Below, one piece after another: positions 53,147 to 64,000 of a stretch of 64,000 nt of DNA. The DNA is from Scilla litardierei. Lineage: Eukaryota; Streptophyta; Magnoliopsida; Asparagales; Asparagaceae. The notes under the pieces were generated by a model, which saw only the letters and a program-made list of their open reading frames with translations, was not told the DNA's origin and did not search any database. The stretch is taken from NCBI GenBank assembly GCA_030789695.1, contig CM061142.1, forward strand, positions 603,331,659-603,395,658, written 5' to 3'. A program made the position numbers and the translations under genes. The stretch's first letter is position 1, and each line of letters begins with the position of its first letter.

Positions 53147-53569
53147 TGATACGATTTGGATCGTATCAATGGAAAATCAGCGAACAAAAGGGATAAAAAT
53201 TGGAAAAGATTGGATTTTTATTGGGTTTTTGAGAAGAAACAACTACTAATAGCAAGATAACTTGAGCCCTTTCGAGAGGAACTCGCTCTCCTAACTTTGA
53301 TGAACGGATCAAAGTCTAAATCCCTCACAAAGGACACTTACAATGTTTCTCACAAAATAAGCATAAAACCAAATAAAGACGGCTAGCCCTAATTTATAGA
53401 AAAGTGGGGAATTACTAATCTAGTCTAAAATGACTAGAATACCCCTAACTAACCCTACTACGTGCCACCGCGCCTCCTACGCCGCACGTAAGTGACTAAA
53501 GGGGGGTGGGTCCCCCCTTGGTAGCCGCCGGCCTCATTGGGATGCGGACTCGGGTCCGGGTCCGCATCA
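53147..53569 (-). repeat. 5' LTR of the mini-LTR element
   Basis: 423 bp with intact TG and CA edges and the same terminal hairpin at 53148-53167. Confidence 0.88.
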
Positions 53570-53574
53570 CACAG

Positions 53575-54219
53575 ATTTGCAAATGGGCCCTCCCTCTAGC
53601 AGATCTCAACCACATTCATGATCTATATAAGAAAATCACATGAACCACATTATATTCATAAAAATTCACCACTTTATACTGGACATCTGAATTTTCCAAA
53701 ATTCGGCAACATGCCAATGTCATCTGAAGAAAGCCAATTTTCAGATATCACCAAGATTACAATTGCCAAAACTCACTCCACCGAACTAGTGAACACACAC
53801 ACACACACACCCTCCCCCCCCCCCCCCCCCCCCCCCCCCAAAAAAAAAGATTAAGATTTTTTTGTATGGTGGCAATAATGAATAAGCAGAAAACGAATAA
53901 AATACTTTTGACCCTAAAGCATTCTCATGACATGGTTATGTACGACAATGACTGAAATGACATCAAATAGATATAAGCCACCGCAAGCAGACAAGGACAA
54001 AACGAATAAAAGAAGCAAACTCTTAATTAAGCATACAAGTCTAAACTGAAACTTTATATGGTTCACGGTATCAATTCTCATCCGCACTCAAAGAAGACCA
54101 AGTAAAAAGCCCAACATTGGGACATACCAAATTGCAACAAAATAACAACCTCTACTAGTTCTTCGGCTTGAAAGAAAAGCGATAGAAGCAAACTGAATAA
54201 GATTAAAAACAGACCTGAT
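53575..54219. other. Intergenic; microsatellite and 3' flank of U2AF35
   Basis: Contains (CA)n at 53793-53810, a run of 26 C at 53814-53839 and nine A after it. The stretch nearest 54219 is probably the 3' untranslated region of U2AF35. Confidence 0.5.
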
Positions 54220-55068
54220 TCATTCACCCTTTTCTTCTCTTTCCCTGTTCCACTGCTCTATCCTTGCCCTTCTCTCCTCACTACCCTCCCTACCCTCCCT
54301 AGCCGGGCTCCTTGTCCTCCTCGGGCTGCCCTGTCTCCGTCGTCCCCCATCACTACCATACCTCCCATGCTTGTCTACAACGTGGCTATCTCCACCCCTC
54401 CGCCCACCACCACCACGATAATACCCATTGTCTCGATGATCCCTTCGCTGATGTGGGCTTCGGCTCCTGCTCCTGCTCCTGCTCCGCCGCCCGTGGAACC
54501 TCCTATAGCGACCAAAAAGCTTCTTCCTTAACTCCCTACCAATTTGCTTAACATGCATGAAATTGCAATACCCTCCTCGGTTACAACTATCCTCTTCAAA
54601 CTGTCGGCAAGTTGCCTCTCGAAAGTCAGTAACAGGAGAGAAGTCAGCAATTATTGGGCGGCCAGAATAAAACCTCCCTTGCAAAGCCCGGAGGGCAGCT
54701 GCTGCCTGGTCCTCCTCCTTAAACTGAGCATAAACATTTCCAACCATGTGATCAGCAAGGTTATCACATATGTTGAGGGTCTCAAGCTCTCCAAACTTAC
54801 TGAGCTCCTCAAAAATATCTTCATAGAAATCCTCAAAGTGTTCTTGTATCTTAACAGGGTCAATGGCCTGGCCCTGTGGGTCCAAGCCTGGAGTGATACT
54901 GTCAGGGCGTTGGTACATGTTGGAGAGGAGAAGTGTAGGTGAGATTGTGGGGCGGTTATGAAGTCTAGAACACCGGTCCCCATGCCGACACGCACCAATC
55001 TTGAAATAGAACGGGCAGTTCACACGGTCCTTCTCTGTACCAAATATTGAAGCTAAGTGTTCCGCCAT
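54220..55068 (-). CDS. U2AF35: U2AF small subunit (splicing factor U2AF35)
   Basis: 282 residues in one uninterrupted exon. U2AF35 binds the AG at the 3' splice site and recruits the U2 snRNP with its large-subunit partner in the nucleus. The start at 55068 gives [20 protein letters not shown], the conserved N-terminus; an in-frame extension to 55125 is open but not conserved. The first CCCH finger is C18-C27-C33-H37. An atypical RRM (UHM) spans about 42-146 with [15 protein letters not shown] and GNVYAQF. The second CCCH finger is C154-C162-C168-H172. An arginine/serine run follows ([12 protein letters not shown], about 195-210), then a G/R-rich stretch. The tail [18 protein letters not shown] is the plant-type C-terminus. 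Length agrees with Arabidopsis copies (about 283-296). No lesion is seen. The leader is probably interrupted by an intron. Confidence 0.95.
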   Translation of the reverse strand: MAEHLASIFGTEKDRVNCPFYFKIGACRHGDRCSRLHNRPTISPTLLLSNMYQRPDSITPGLDPQGQAIDPVKIQEHFEDFYEDIFEELSKFGELETLNICDNLADHMVGNVYAQFKEEDQAAAALRALQGRFYSGRPIIADFSPVTDFREATCRQFEEDSCNRGGYCNFMHVKQIGRELRKKLFGRYRRFHGRRSRSRSRSRSPHQRRDHRDNGYYRGGGGRRGGDSHVVDKHGRYGSDGGRRRQGSPRRTRSPAREGREGSEERRARIEQWNREREEKGE

Positions 55069-57200
55069 CAATGCCAAACTTTTAAGCAACGAACATGCCA
55101 AATCTTCCTTTCGCAAATCCTTCATAACAAAAGAATTTTTAAAATGTTAGACTTAACCTTACCCATAATGATAGCATTAATCACTAGGTTCAGAAGTAAA
55201 CTAATAACCATGTAGGGTGTGTGGATGTGAATGTGGAAAGGTTGATAAGAGAGGTCACATGCTTAAGGACTCCAAAAACAAATGCTTCTATAAAGACATA
55301 TCTATCAAAAGTAGATGCCATCAAAACTAAATATGAATACCAATCAACAAATCATCCAAAAGAGATCAGTGTTACATTCTAGAATATGAAGCATGCACAT
55401 GAAAGGAGAAATATGAAGTGCCAAATGAAGCTTAATTGTATAAGACAACTAGGTTCGTGAGTCCCAAAGTTAACAAATCAAATAAGTATGGTTCCTTAAG
55501 TGACGGTTCCTTAAGTGACGGTTCCTTAGCCACTTTTATGCTAGAGCTGCATGTATCATAACTGTCATATGGGTTCACAATGGAAACATGATAAAGATGT
55601 AATCTCCAGTTGACTTTTCCACCAAATTGAAAACTAAAAAGAAATTGTATGTTCTAATATAGATTAGAAAATTAGGACTTCCATGTCTCACATTTAGAGC
55701 AGACATCATCAGATGTGAAGAAATGAAGACTTTTAAGCTGAATTCAACCCAGATCCCATTTTTACCCTCAAAGGAACAAGCAGCCATGAATAATTGAGCT
55801 CTAAGGCCTAATATATTTTCTTTAAGAAAAATAAGAAAAACAAAGGTAAACCCAAACTGAGTGATCGACCTAACAATAGTTAAGTTGGAATTTAACATTT
55901 TGTTAAACAAAAGGAACAAAATTTTAAAAATTCCATATTTAACTGATAGTTAGATAGGATACTCAAAAACAGAAGATTCATAGCTTTATGCTGGAAATGG
56001 TCGATTACAAACAAGACAAATAAATTCTAAAAATTCAGTATCACTTTCTGGTTTGTACTGAAAAGCAAGCATCCCAATCTGTTAGGCCTAACTCTTTGTT
56101 CAGTTATGGCCTGAGCTTAAGATGATTTAATTCATGTTTGTACAGCAAAACAGGGTTTTGTACCATAAGTCCTAAAAATAAGCTGGATCTCTGATTATGT
56201 GCTACGAACATTTATTAACCCTTATAGATCTATCGGATCCATTACAAAGATACACCAACTCTTCTCTCGCAAGTATTAACTTTCTTTTAAACACTCAAAA
56301 CTGCACAATGATTACTTAACCCTCTTTTGATGAATTGATCACAATTAACCCTTTGTTTACTCAAGCTGGAGAAGAAACCCTAAATTGTTTCCAATAATTA
56401 ACGTTGCTGAAGAATCTCGAATGGCAAACTTGCACTGGAATAGATCAATAATCTTGCCCTTATGTAGTTTGCTTACTTCGACCAAATATACAGGGGCAAG
56501 AAATACAAAAAAGCAAAAACTCTGCACGAATTTCCATACAGATGATGGTTGAACTCAAAACCAAAAGAATCACAAATATTAGAAAAGAACATCGATGCTA
56601 GTAGATATTCCAAATTCCGAATAGATTCCAGAGCAATCTAACACAGTTGAAGCCAACGCTTATTGGGGTTTTGGCTACTGGATTCAGGCTATGACTTTAA
56701 GTGGAATACAATATCCAATCTAACCCTCGTTTCTCCACAAAAACACTAATTTATTTTAGGGATTGTGCAGTAAAACCAAGAGAAGAACTTAAAAAAATTA
56801 TGGACTTCAATCGGAATATCGTTAAATTTAAGCTAGAAGTGAGCAAACATGAGAAATCATGTCAAATTTATGATACATCTGATTAAATCTCAGTATTACT
56901 AGGAGTCAATCAAGAGCACAACTTTCTACGGTTATAATAGCAAAATAAATAAATAAATAAGACTTGAATTATCAGCTAGGGTTCCCAGATCACAAACAAA
57001 CGCCGGATGAGATCAAAGTAAGAACAGAAGTAGAACAAAAAGTGGATGTAGGATTTAAAAGAACGTACATAAATTTAAGAACTTGGAAACAAAACAAGCA
57101 AACGTGTGAATTAATGCGAGATGCCTATTATGGTTTCAAAGAAAATAACCTTTCTTTCTTCGCCTCGAGAATGAAGCGTTTAGGGTTTGCAGAAGGTTTC
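55069..57200 (-). promoter_or_regulatory. U2AF35 upstream region, possible 5' leader intron
   Basis: AT-rich, without coding signal, until 57170-57200. There the minus strand carries AAACCCTAAACG (telobox) and a candidate donor, AAAGGTTATTTTC, near 57149. A long leader intron running down to just above the start codon would explain the 2-kb gap and is common in this gene type, but the acceptor is not certain. The plus-strand frame at 56964-57446 has no family resemblance. Confidence 0.4.
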
Positions 57201-57505
57201 TCCCCGTTTTGCTTTTCGACAGCTAGCGGATCGATTGCTGGGCCAGATGGATTTCACCCGACCCGATATCTAGCGGAACCGTTTCGAAATTCCGAATCTC
57301 AAATCATGAGCCCTGAATCTTGGATATTGTTGGGCCCTCAGTCCCCAACAGGCTTGAACCCGGAAAATGATGGATTAACGATTGACTCGGCGTCGAATGT
57401 CTTGTTTGGCATTGGGCTAAGGCCCAAAGTAAACCCGGCCGGGTAAACAGCCTCGATCCGAGCAGAAATTAAATTCCACATAATTTATGTTTTTGATAAA
57501 TAGTT
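57201..57505. other. Probable U2AF35 promoter flank
   Basis: GC-moderate sequence with GGGCCC, GGGCCTTAGCCC-like and TTGGGCC motifs (57240, 57333, 57412-57425). TGGGCC-type site II elements are common in plant housekeeping promoters. No gene. Confidence 0.35.
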
Positions 57506-58570
57506 GTGTGTTGAGTGATGAATAGTCTTCAAGGAAGATTGATGATTAGGGGTTGCTAGCCACACATATATATTAATATCTTAGGGTTGAATACGAATGG
57601 ATGGATATATGAAAGGTCTCAAGAAGCCTATTCATAACACTTCCCCTTAAACATCCATCTTTGTAAACTCGACATATGAATACTTCAGGATTCATAGTGC
57701 TTATGAGTATCACAAGGGGTGGATACTTCTGAATCCTAAGTTAGAAAGTACGAGTCTCTTTAACTTTCCATGTTCTGTTGATATCATTAGGGGTGGATAC
57801 TTCTTGATCCAGAGTTAAAGAGGTTGTCTCGTTAAAACCTTTTGTCTATGGAAAACCCAGTGGGAAAAACCATAGCAAATGAAAAGAGTACAACACAACA
57901 TTTAACTTCCCCTTGATCTGTACAAGCTTCAGGCTTGCAGATCTCAACACTCCGAGAAATAAATACAAAATACAAGCATCGCTCATTTATACAAGTGTCG
58001 CTCTTATATGGCAATTACTGAATCCAAGGGAACTCCTTTGAAGAGATGTGCTCTGCCTCATTGCCTTTGATGTAACCTTCTCAAGGATGAGCTAGGAAAG
58101 TGACATGGTCTGCATATTAGGTAGATAGCTCCATGTCTCTAGTCTCTGACTCAGTCGTCACTGTGACTGTGAGGTACTTCAGAGTGTGGATATACATACT
58201 CTCGATTTTCTTCTTGGATGATGAGCTTCTCGGAATGGTAAGATGATATTGCCTTAGTTGCATGCTTTGCAGATTTTCAGGACGTGGCCTGTTCTACGAG
58301 GTGGTCATCGCGATGATTTATTACCTGCATCTGCAAATACATTTAACATAGAGGATGATCCTTTATAGTATTGACCCTTGGTTGTAGCGCAGAAGTTGCG
58401 TAGCTCCGGTCCAGTGGTGCACTGCAAGCGCTGCACTGTATCGGGCTAACAGATTTGCTGCCAACGCAATATAAGGATGCGTACAGTATGCCAAATAAAG
58501 AAGTATACCAAAGACACTCAAGTAAGGCACTTCAAGATCAAGGATATTGTAATGACATGTATTCATCATA
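57506..58570 (-). mobile_element. Truncated copia tail with one LTR
   Basis: An LTR-like end (about 57506-57639, ending ATTCATAACA) adjoins a minus-strand purine tract (complement of CTTCCCCTTAAA, 57640 on). The twin-block 3' region shared with the copies near 20.7 and 24.6 kb follows to about 57930. A readable pol piece lies at 58363-58569 on the minus strand (VPYLSVFGILLYLAYCT, then LLARYSAALAVHHW), the segment between reverse transcriptase and RNase H. The element is cut off at about 58570. Confidence 0.75.
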
Positions 58571-58659
58571 CGTATTTCGTACGTATTTTTTTATGATGTG
58601 TTGAATTATGATATTATTCGTGTTATGATTTTGTTGATTAGCCTGTATGCGTGATCCAT
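58571..58659. other. Short spacer before the gypsy LTR
   Basis: Junction between the copia fragment and the Ty3/gypsy LTR, with no feature of its own. Confidence 0.3.
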
Positions 58660-61600
58660 TGTCGTATTTGCGACCCACTCGACTTCACGACCACGCTGAC
58701 ACTAATTTTGTCGTTTTTGGACATCATTAACGTGCAGTGGCAAAATCGTAATAATCAGATCATGTTAATCATACTAATTTCTATAACCCAATCATATCTT
58801 ATAATAAATCTTAACCCATTTAATATTTACTAAAATATCTTAATTGATAATTTTCCAACATTCTAATATCTTTTCCTATAATAATATAATTACTAACTAA
58901 ATATCTAATCAAATCGCAACAATAATTATATGATTATCATAACCTAATCTGGACAGTAACTAAACTCCCCACCGTTCGTTTTGCATGCGGTTATTCCATG
59001 TGAACCGCACCATCTCCCTCCCATGATCGAATCAACCCGTGCTCTCCCCACGTCAACAGCCGCTCCATGCAACCATCAACCTATGCAAGGCGGAACGCAC
59101 GCAACCCACGATCCGAGCTGATCTTACGAATCAAACCCAAGCGCCGCTTCGTTGCATGCGAGATACCCGCAACCCGTGAGGGTTTTCTCAACTGCAGCAT
59201 ACACTCGTTCACTTCTCCTTTCCTTCATAAAACCCACGTAAAACTCCTTCTCTCTTCGAAAAACCCATCGAATCCGTAGCCCACTCCATTCAACCGAGTT
59301 CCACCTCCTCACACTCCGTACGCCTCCATCTCCTCCAGCGCGTTGACCCGCGCTCCTCAAACCCAGTCGCCTCCCCTTTCTTCCCACTTTGTCGGCGAAC
59401 TCTCCCCAGCTCAACATCACCGAGCGCCCTCCCCAGCCCCCCAAAACCTGGAGCAAACCCGCGTCACTCCTCCTCTGAATGCCGACAACTCCCCAAAGCC
59501 CATGACGAGCTCAACCTCTCATCGAAAATTGCAGCGCCCCCGTTCCTCCCATCGCCTCGCCCTTTCCCAGCCACAACCCCGCAGGCGCCCTCGCCACCTC
59601 TCAACCCCAACTCCAAATCCCAGGCCCTCGCTTTGCCTCCCCTCGTTCTCCCCGCACCCTCCGACTCTCCGGGCACTCCTCCGTTCAAACCTAAAATCCA
59701 CCGCCTTCGCCTTCTCCTTTATAAAACCTAACACCTCCCTCCTCCTTCCACAAGCGCCCGATGTCCGAACTCGCCTCCGACTTTCCCCACCTCCACTTTT
59801 CTTCAATGTGCCGTCGACCAGCCTCCACACAACTCCGGCGGGAACCCAAGCTCCCTGTCACCACTCCGACGTCCGAGCAACCCCTCAACCCACCGACGAC
59901 GAAGGACTCGACAGACGCTGTAACCTCCACTCGACGTCGACTACAGTCGCACCACGCCGTCGTCCGACCCTTCGTCATCTCCCGCTACGCACGCAAGCGA
60001 TAACACGTAAGCTTACAGTTTAAATTATTGGGTCATGCTAATATAGGCTATCTATATATAAACTCTTAATATTACTAGTACGTTAGTGTAATTACTTAAT
60101 GTTAGTTAATATTATATTGTTTTAAATCAGTTGTTAATAAATATCAGTTTATGATATCAGCGGTTTATTAGTTGTGAATACAGTATGTTAGGATGTTAGT
60201 TTCATTATAGTTAGTAATTTAAATGTTAGTTGATTATGTCAGGTGTTGTATAATTTAAACTTAACCGTACTCCTAACTTAAGATACTACACATGCAGTAT
60301 GTTATGATTGTTTCAGTACCAGTTGGTTTCCATCAGATTGTTATCATGATTAAATAAAGTTAATTCAGTACGTTTTATAAGTTTATTATAAGCAGTATCT
60401 TATGCTAAGCTATGTACGGTATAATAAGGCTTAAGTTACTTAAATGGAAGAACAGTATATGTAAGATGACAGTACAGTATATATATATAATGTTGGTATT
60501 AATCTGTAAATTATTAAAACAATATAAAAATGATGATAATATAATTTAATACATTGTTAAAACCTTTATTGGGAATCTCTTTAACTGATTAGACAACCCA
60601 ACTTCGCAGAAACGACCGCGCCTCTCCTAACAACCGTCTGGACACCCCATGACCCCCGAGACAAGTATTTAATTGTGAATGAACTACAACCAAACCTGCT
60701 CATTATTAATATATGCTGAAATCTGTTGTGGATATGCATGTGGACTTTGGAACTGAATCATATTCTCTCTATAATAGTTGCTTTTGAATGAATGGATACG
60801 TAAATATAAAGTCGTTGCTGAGAACAAATTACTATCTATCTACTAACTAAACGAACCGAACTGGACAGAGGGTAGTACACAACTCTCGAAATGAACATAT
60901 GTAACACCATTGAATACAGATGGAATAAACCTAGTCGAACTACTAGACAGACACGTGGGTGGGGGTTGGTCCACGTAGTAGAGTATGTAAGTGTGTCTGG
61001 TGCGTCTTACGGCTACTTCCATACCACACTAATGGAAACAAGCATCTTGGTCATTTTTCAGGTTAGGGATGGCAAGAAGCGTCACGGTAAACCCCTGATG
61101 ACAAGGTGTATCGAGAACATTATTCTTACTCAGACATGGACTTACACGAGCACAAATAACTGAGAATATTCCATTTTGTAAATGTGCTAACTTCTTTAAA
61201 ATGCAACTCACCTGTTAAATTATTCCAGCATGCTCAAACTTTACCTTACGCACGTGCTAATTATATCTATGTCTGACGTTTCTTTTTGTTGCAAAGTTAT
61301 TGCTTTCAATTACTATAAAATCTTGCCGAGGTATTTCGCCGACATATATTTCAATGGAACTATGAAATATATGTTAGGTTCAGAGAGGGAGTATAACGAG
61401 AACCCTACTTACGAGGATCAGAACCAGGAAGCAGATCCCGCGGACCAGAGTTACGAAGACACCGAGATCCTTCCTGCCGAGGACTAGATTATTGCTGATG
61501 TCCCCATCTATTTAGTTTTATTTATTATTGCAGGTGTGTTGCTCATATAATAAAATGTACGGCTATGCTAGGCCTACCTTATTTGTGTACTTACTTTTGA

Positions 61601-61796
61601 ACTCTGGGTAAAGTTGTAATAAATATCTGTGTTGTTTCGGCATATTGCGGTTGCAAGAACCTGGATGCTATTTACACAAAACGCTTATTGTGCTTAAGTC
61701 AAAGAAGAAAGAAAAAAGTACTTCTTCTTTGCTTTAAGCACATGTGGACCCGCTCATGTTCTCGCTCCCAAGTACAATGGGACGCGGGACGTGACA
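58660..61796 (+). repeat. Ty3/gypsy 5' LTR, about 3.1 kb
   Basis: The right edge GACGTGACA at 61788-61796 is followed by GGTTCTAGTGG and a gypsy gag. The left edge is inferred at TGTCGTATTTGCGACCC (58660), which resembles the TGTAACGACCC start typical of Tekay/Del-type elements. LTRs of 2-4 kb are usual there. Inside, 59040-60000 is C-rich with long Ser/Pro-rich frames on both strands, which I treat as non-coding LTR. The region 60024-61760 is AT-rich. The other LTR would lie outside the window. Confidence 0.55.
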
Positions 61797-61918
61797 GGTT
61801 CTAGTGGTGGCCCCTGCTGGTCTTCTTGCAACATGCGAGATACTTCAGGAACATTGTAAATATTATTACTAACTAGGTCGTTTAGACAAATTAGTACATA
61901 AATGTTTACCTTGTTTGT

Positions 61919-63057
61919 TTGCAGCGTGGCAGGACGACCCAATACCCGCAATGGGAATGGAGTCAACAGGAACGGAACTCCCGACATCCACGAGCCCATG
62001 TGAGTCATGAGAGGCATGTTGGAGATCCAACAACAGCTTATTCAGTAGGGTCAACAACAGCAAGCGGTACAACCTGCGCCACCGCCTCCGCGAGCTGCAT
62101 CGGGAGCCAAGCAATTTCGGGAGCTAAACCAGAAGAGCTTCTCCGGAAGAGAAGGGCCACTAGAAGCTGAAGAATGGGCCTGGAGTACAGAAGACAATCT
62201 GAGTCTTTCACATATTGATCAAGATGGATAGGTGGAAGTGGCCAAGAAGCAACTGACGGGCAATGCACGGAACTGGTGGGACACGGAAGAAGCTCGTCTG
62301 GTCAAGCCCATCAACTGGACCATGTACCAAGAGCGTTTCGACGCTCAGTATTTCCCCTGTCAGCAAAGAGGGAAATGCAGCAACGATTCGTCAACCAGAA
62401 ACAATGTAATCGTACCGTTAACGAATACGAGGTAGAGTTCTCAATGCTTAGTCAATTTGCTCCATGTCTGGTGGAGGATCTCGAGGACCGTGCATATCAG
62501 TTTCGCCAGGGTCTGGACCTAGACTTTCAGGCTTCGATGTCTTCGATGAATTTGACTACACACGAGGACATGCTGGATGCTGCCAGGAAGCACGAACTCA
62601 TTATGAATCAGAAGAAGGCGCTTCAGATTAGAGAAAGCAGACGTCCACCAGAGCTACCCAGGGGCAATCTCAGGCCTACTCAGACTGCACAATTCAAGAG
62701 GCCTATTGCTCTTGCCAACAACCGACCTTAGATGGTGTGCTTTCACTGCAAGCTCATTGGTCATCTCAAGAAGGACTACCAGGAGCAGTTGAAACAATGC
62801 TTAATATGTGGAGCATCAGCGCATACTACCAGAGACTGCCCTCGCAGCACCAACAAACCAATGACTGCCGGATCATCTGGACCACCTGGACCGATTCAGC
62901 GTGGACCTCCTGGACCTATCCAGCGTGGACCACCTCTGGCTCCACAACAGAAGGCTTATGAACAGGCGAGGAAGAACCAGCCGAGACGCCAGGCGTTCAC
63001 CATGATAGCCGCTGAGGTTGAGACTGACGAGCAAGTAATCTCGGGTATTATCTAGAC
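61919..63057 (+). pseudogene. Decayed Ty3/gypsy gag
   Basis: Plus-strand gag in at least two frames. After a Q/P-rich start come NARNWWDTEEARLVKPINW (62264 on) and, after a one-base shift near 62355, FPLSAKREMQQRFVNQKQ, then YEVEFSMLSQFAPCL and EDRAYQFRQGLD, the retrotransposon gag domain. An in-frame TAG at 62729-62731 precedes two zinc knuckles. The first, CFHCKLIGHLKKDY, has lost its last cysteine. The second, CLICGASAHTTRDC, is complete. The tail AAEVETDEQVISGII stops at 63055, where the family would continue into protease. No pol follows. Classified as chromovirus (Tekay/Del-like) by style. Confidence 0.8.
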
Positions 63058-63134
63058 TCTTTCTTTTTATATGCTTATAGTGTATGTGTGTGTGTGTGTG
63101 TGTTTGATTGTTTATCTTTAGCTAAGGTGTTTCC
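63058..63134 (+). repeat. TG microsatellite and junction
   Basis: A (TG)n run at about 63082-63103 lies between the truncated gag and the start of the next LTR. Confidence 0.6.
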
Positions 63135-64000
63135 TGTAACGACCCGCTCTCGGGGCCCGTTACTTATTTGATTTATTTGCAGGTCAACAATTAACCAGTG
63201 AAAACAAAATAACCACGATGAAGAGATGTAGAAAAACACTCAAATATTGTCCAATTATTACAATCCATATTGTACAAAATATTCCAACAAAGATACACGA
63301 AAGAAAGAAAGTACAACTGAAAATAAAGTATGCAACTCGGACGCTAAAATCTGTAGTCTCTGTAACGAACTCTACATCTGCCAACGCATGAACATCTACC
63401 TCAACAGGTGTGGCGTCTGCGGTGCCACGAAGATGGAACCGTAGGTAAGTCACAACAATTCTAAATATAGAAAAGAAGCAGTGCACAAGTATGACAAAAG
63501 TAACTACGTATAAGTAGACCAAAGTGAAAAGTAAAGTACTGAGCAACAACTGTACACAACTGAGTAGTAAAAGTAAACAGAGCTGAAAGAAGAGAACAAC
63601 TGTACTGTGTTAGTGCAAGTGAAACATGCTACTGCTGCAGCTAAAAATACGACAAGTAAAGTACTGTGCTGTACAAGTGTAGTAGGTAAAGTGCATGTAC
63701 TGCAAAGAAGTGACCGTGCAAGCTACACTAGAACTATATGACTCAAGTCGGAGAGTACAATATGTGACCATTGAGTTCATCTCTTGCCTGGGTGCGCTTA
63801 CCCAGACGAATGTCGAAACATAGGCAGCTAGACAGGATGCTAACATGGCAGCATATTATGTTTGCCGAAACACAGGCAGCTAGACAGGATGTCGAAACCC
63901 AGGCAATTAGACATGCAGATGAACTCCAGTCACTCCCGCACTCTCTCAAACTATGAGTTACCCCAAAAACCTCAGTGAAGTGTCAAGTGCTATACAGGAT
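63135..64000 (+). mobile_element. Start of a second Ty3/gypsy-type LTR (runs off the window)
   Basis: TGTAACGACCCGCTCTCGG at 63135 is the typical start of a chromovirus LTR. The following 860 bp has no gene. It ends with a short tandem repeat (63804-63920) of CGAAACA-AGGCAGCTAGACA, three copies. The element appears to have inserted where the first gypsy's pol should start. The right end is not in the window. Confidence 0.45.

Larger units (their letters stand above)
52690..53569 (-). mobile_element. 880-bp mini-LTR (TRIM/SMART-like) element, very young
   Basis: Two direct repeats of 423 bp (52690-53112 and 53147-53569), identical by eye over the first 418 bp, enclose just 34 bp. CACAG at 52685-52689 and 53570-53574 is an exact target duplication. 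The 34-bp interior holds a perfect PBS, TGGTATCAGAGC on the minus strand (53132-53143), three bases from the right LTR. No polypurine tract is present: the left LTR ends in TATTT where the right one has CATCA, so a deletion has joined leader to LTR. Each LTR carries a short hairpin at its left edge. There is no coding capacity. Confidence 0.88.

Noticed and set aside
56964..57446. 160-codon plus-strand frame upstream of U2AF35
   Set aside because: It crosses the probable leader and promoter of U2AF35 on the opposite strand and has no recognisable homology.
59343..60023. 226-codon Ser/Pro-rich plus-strand frame and overlapping minus-strand frames
   Set aside because: Composition-driven frames in the C-rich part of a gypsy LTR; typical of such LTRs and without family resemblance.

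Overview
The window is plant nuclear DNA, most likely from an angiosperm. The evidence is GT-AG introns, plant-type retrotransposons of several lineages primed by initiator-Met tRNA, telobox-like AAACCCTA leaders, and two genes with plant relatives. It is gene-poor and transposon-rich. Only two ordinary host genes are well supported, both on the minus strand. One is an NFD2-type RNase III-like gene (19658-20348). The other is the small subunit of the splicing factor U2AF, U2AF35 (54220-55068).

Region 1 (824-19410) is the most unusual part. It is an 18.6-kb PIF/Harbinger DNA transposon with matching ends (GGGCTTGTTCTTTT) and a TAA target duplication on both sides. It carries a complete three-exon DDE transposase with the triad D177/D226/E302. 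It also carries a Myb/SANT-like second protein and a third open gene, a GRF zinc finger followed by a C-terminal membrane segment. Around these lie a folded-back left end, TIR-like subterminal motifs, and about 3 kb of a 102-bp minisatellite flanked by 400-bp direct repeats. A young Ty1/copia element (5107-13073, minus strand, 605-bp LTRs with three differences by eye, TSD ATTCC) has landed inside the Myb-like coding exon and split it. The transposase is therefore intact but its usual partner protein is broken.

Region 2 (20.4-32.2 kb) starts just upstream of the NFD2-like gene. It holds a truncated copia tail, a 5S rRNA-derived stretch, a LINE reverse transcriptase fragment, and a plus-strand copia LTR with PBS. 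The leader of that last element was hit by a complete minus-strand copia element (24350-31276, 146-bp LTRs, TSD AATTC). That element has heavily decayed coding, but its LTRs differ at only 4 of 146 positions. An LTR-plus-leader fragment of a related family follows.

Region 3 (32.2-54 kb) is AT-rich. Its centre is a nested stack. An old copia element (LTRs near 37247 and 50863) is split by a SIRE-like element with ~1-kb LTRs (38.7-46.0 kb). The SIRE-like element in turn holds a 2-kb LTR element (41282-43277) and a hAT-like piece. A very recent 880-bp mini-LTR element (52690-53569, TSD CACAG, LTRs identical by eye over nearly their whole length) sits near the right edge.

Region 4 (54-64 kb) holds U2AF35 and its upstream region, another copia tail, a Ty3/gypsy 5' LTR of about 3.1 kb with a decayed gag, and the start of a second gypsy-type LTR that runs off the window.

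All identifications come from reading the sequence and from knowledge of families; no database search was run.
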